A DNA stretch of 5,131 bases from Candidatus Fermentibacteraceae bacterium (GTDB lineage: Bacteria > Fermentibacterota > Fermentibacteria > Fermentibacterales > JCC-6): contig JAUVJW010000159.1 of assembly GCA_030596465.1 (NCBI GenBank), positions 1 to 5,131 on the forward strand. Direction: 5' to 3'. Positions 5,049 through 5,131 of the stretch are shown piece by piece (positions within the stretch are counted from its first letter, which is position 1; each line of letters begins with the position of its first letter). Below the pieces are notes generated by a model. It had not been told where the DNA came from. It was given only the letters and a program-made list of their open reading frames with translations, and ran no database searches. The position numbers and the translations under genes are program-made.

Positions 5049-5131
5049 TGCGTATGATCGCTTTGATCTTACTGGTACTGGCTGTGCCGGTTATGGCTTA
5101 TCGGGTAACGGATATCTCGGTAGTGCCTAGC
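5048..5131 (+). CDS. pilQ: Probable PilQ secretin, N-terminal start only
   Basis: Open at the right edge; 28 codons visible. The ATG overlaps the previous stop (TAATG), and AAGGTGG (5035-5041) lies 6 bases upstream, inside the pilP fusion gene, so the two are translationally coupled. The residues form a Sec signal peptide, MRMIALILLVLAVPVMA, with a likely cut after VMA (17), then YRVTDISVVPS. No Cys follows, so this is not a lipoprotein. The mature start looks like the first strand of an AMIN domain, which opens many PilQ proteins and binds peptidoglycan. PilQ forms the outer-membrane pore through which the pilus passes. The call rests mainly on position right after pilM-N-O-P; the secretin domain is outside the window. 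Confidence 0.75.
   Translation, partial: MRMIALILLVLAVPVMAYRVTDISVVPS

Overview
The window holds most of a type IV pilus (T4P) alignment-complex operon on the + strand, preceded by the end of a glycogen gene and a small divergent regulator-like gene. The host is probably a diderm (Gram-negative) bacterium: there are two lipobox signal peptides, PilN/PilO-type inner-membrane proteins, a PilP domain and the start of what is probably the outer-membrane secretin PilQ. The protein architectures are unlike those of model proteobacteria and suggest an uncultured or candidate-phylum lineage. That placement is inference; nothing here fixes the phylum.

Layout. 1-300: C-terminal end of GlgC (ADP-glucose synthesis), whose last codons contain a perfect 8-bp hairpin. 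304-600, minus strand: a 98-residue protein with a ribbon-helix-helix-like pattern, converging on glgC with only 3 bp between stops. 601-815: a divergent control region with a good sigma70-type promoter for the minus-strand gene, a plausible promoter for the pil operon, three ATGAA/TTCAT half-sites between the two -35 boxes, and a tiny leader ORF with a perfect Shine-Dalgarno that overlaps the pilM start. 816-2549: a single polypeptide fusing PilM (actin-like cytoplasmic ATPase) to PilN (transmembrane helix, coiled coil, periplasmic domain). 2561-3007: an unrecognised small lipoprotein with a probable beta-sandwich. 3056-3613: PilO, starting at TTG. 3636-5048: a lipoprotein with an N-terminal seven-bladed beta-propeller-like region joined by a Gly/Ser linker to a C-terminal PilP domain. 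5048-5131: signal peptide and first residues of the next protein, most likely PilQ.

How they work together. In known T4P systems PilM binds the cytoplasmic N-terminus of PilN, PilN pairs with PilO in the inner membrane, and PilP links PilN/PilO to the secretin PilQ, so the complex spans the envelope. All these functions are present in the expected order, but M and N are fused (like GspL of type II secretion), an extra lipoprotein gene lies between N and O, and PilP carries a large extra propeller that could act as a periplasmic scaffold or sensor. Stop/start overlaps (TGATG, TAATG twice) indicate tight translational coupling.

The most notable result is the propeller-PilP fusion, together with the PilMN fusion and the extra lipoprotein: a rebuilt T4P alignment complex that I do not recognise from described systems.
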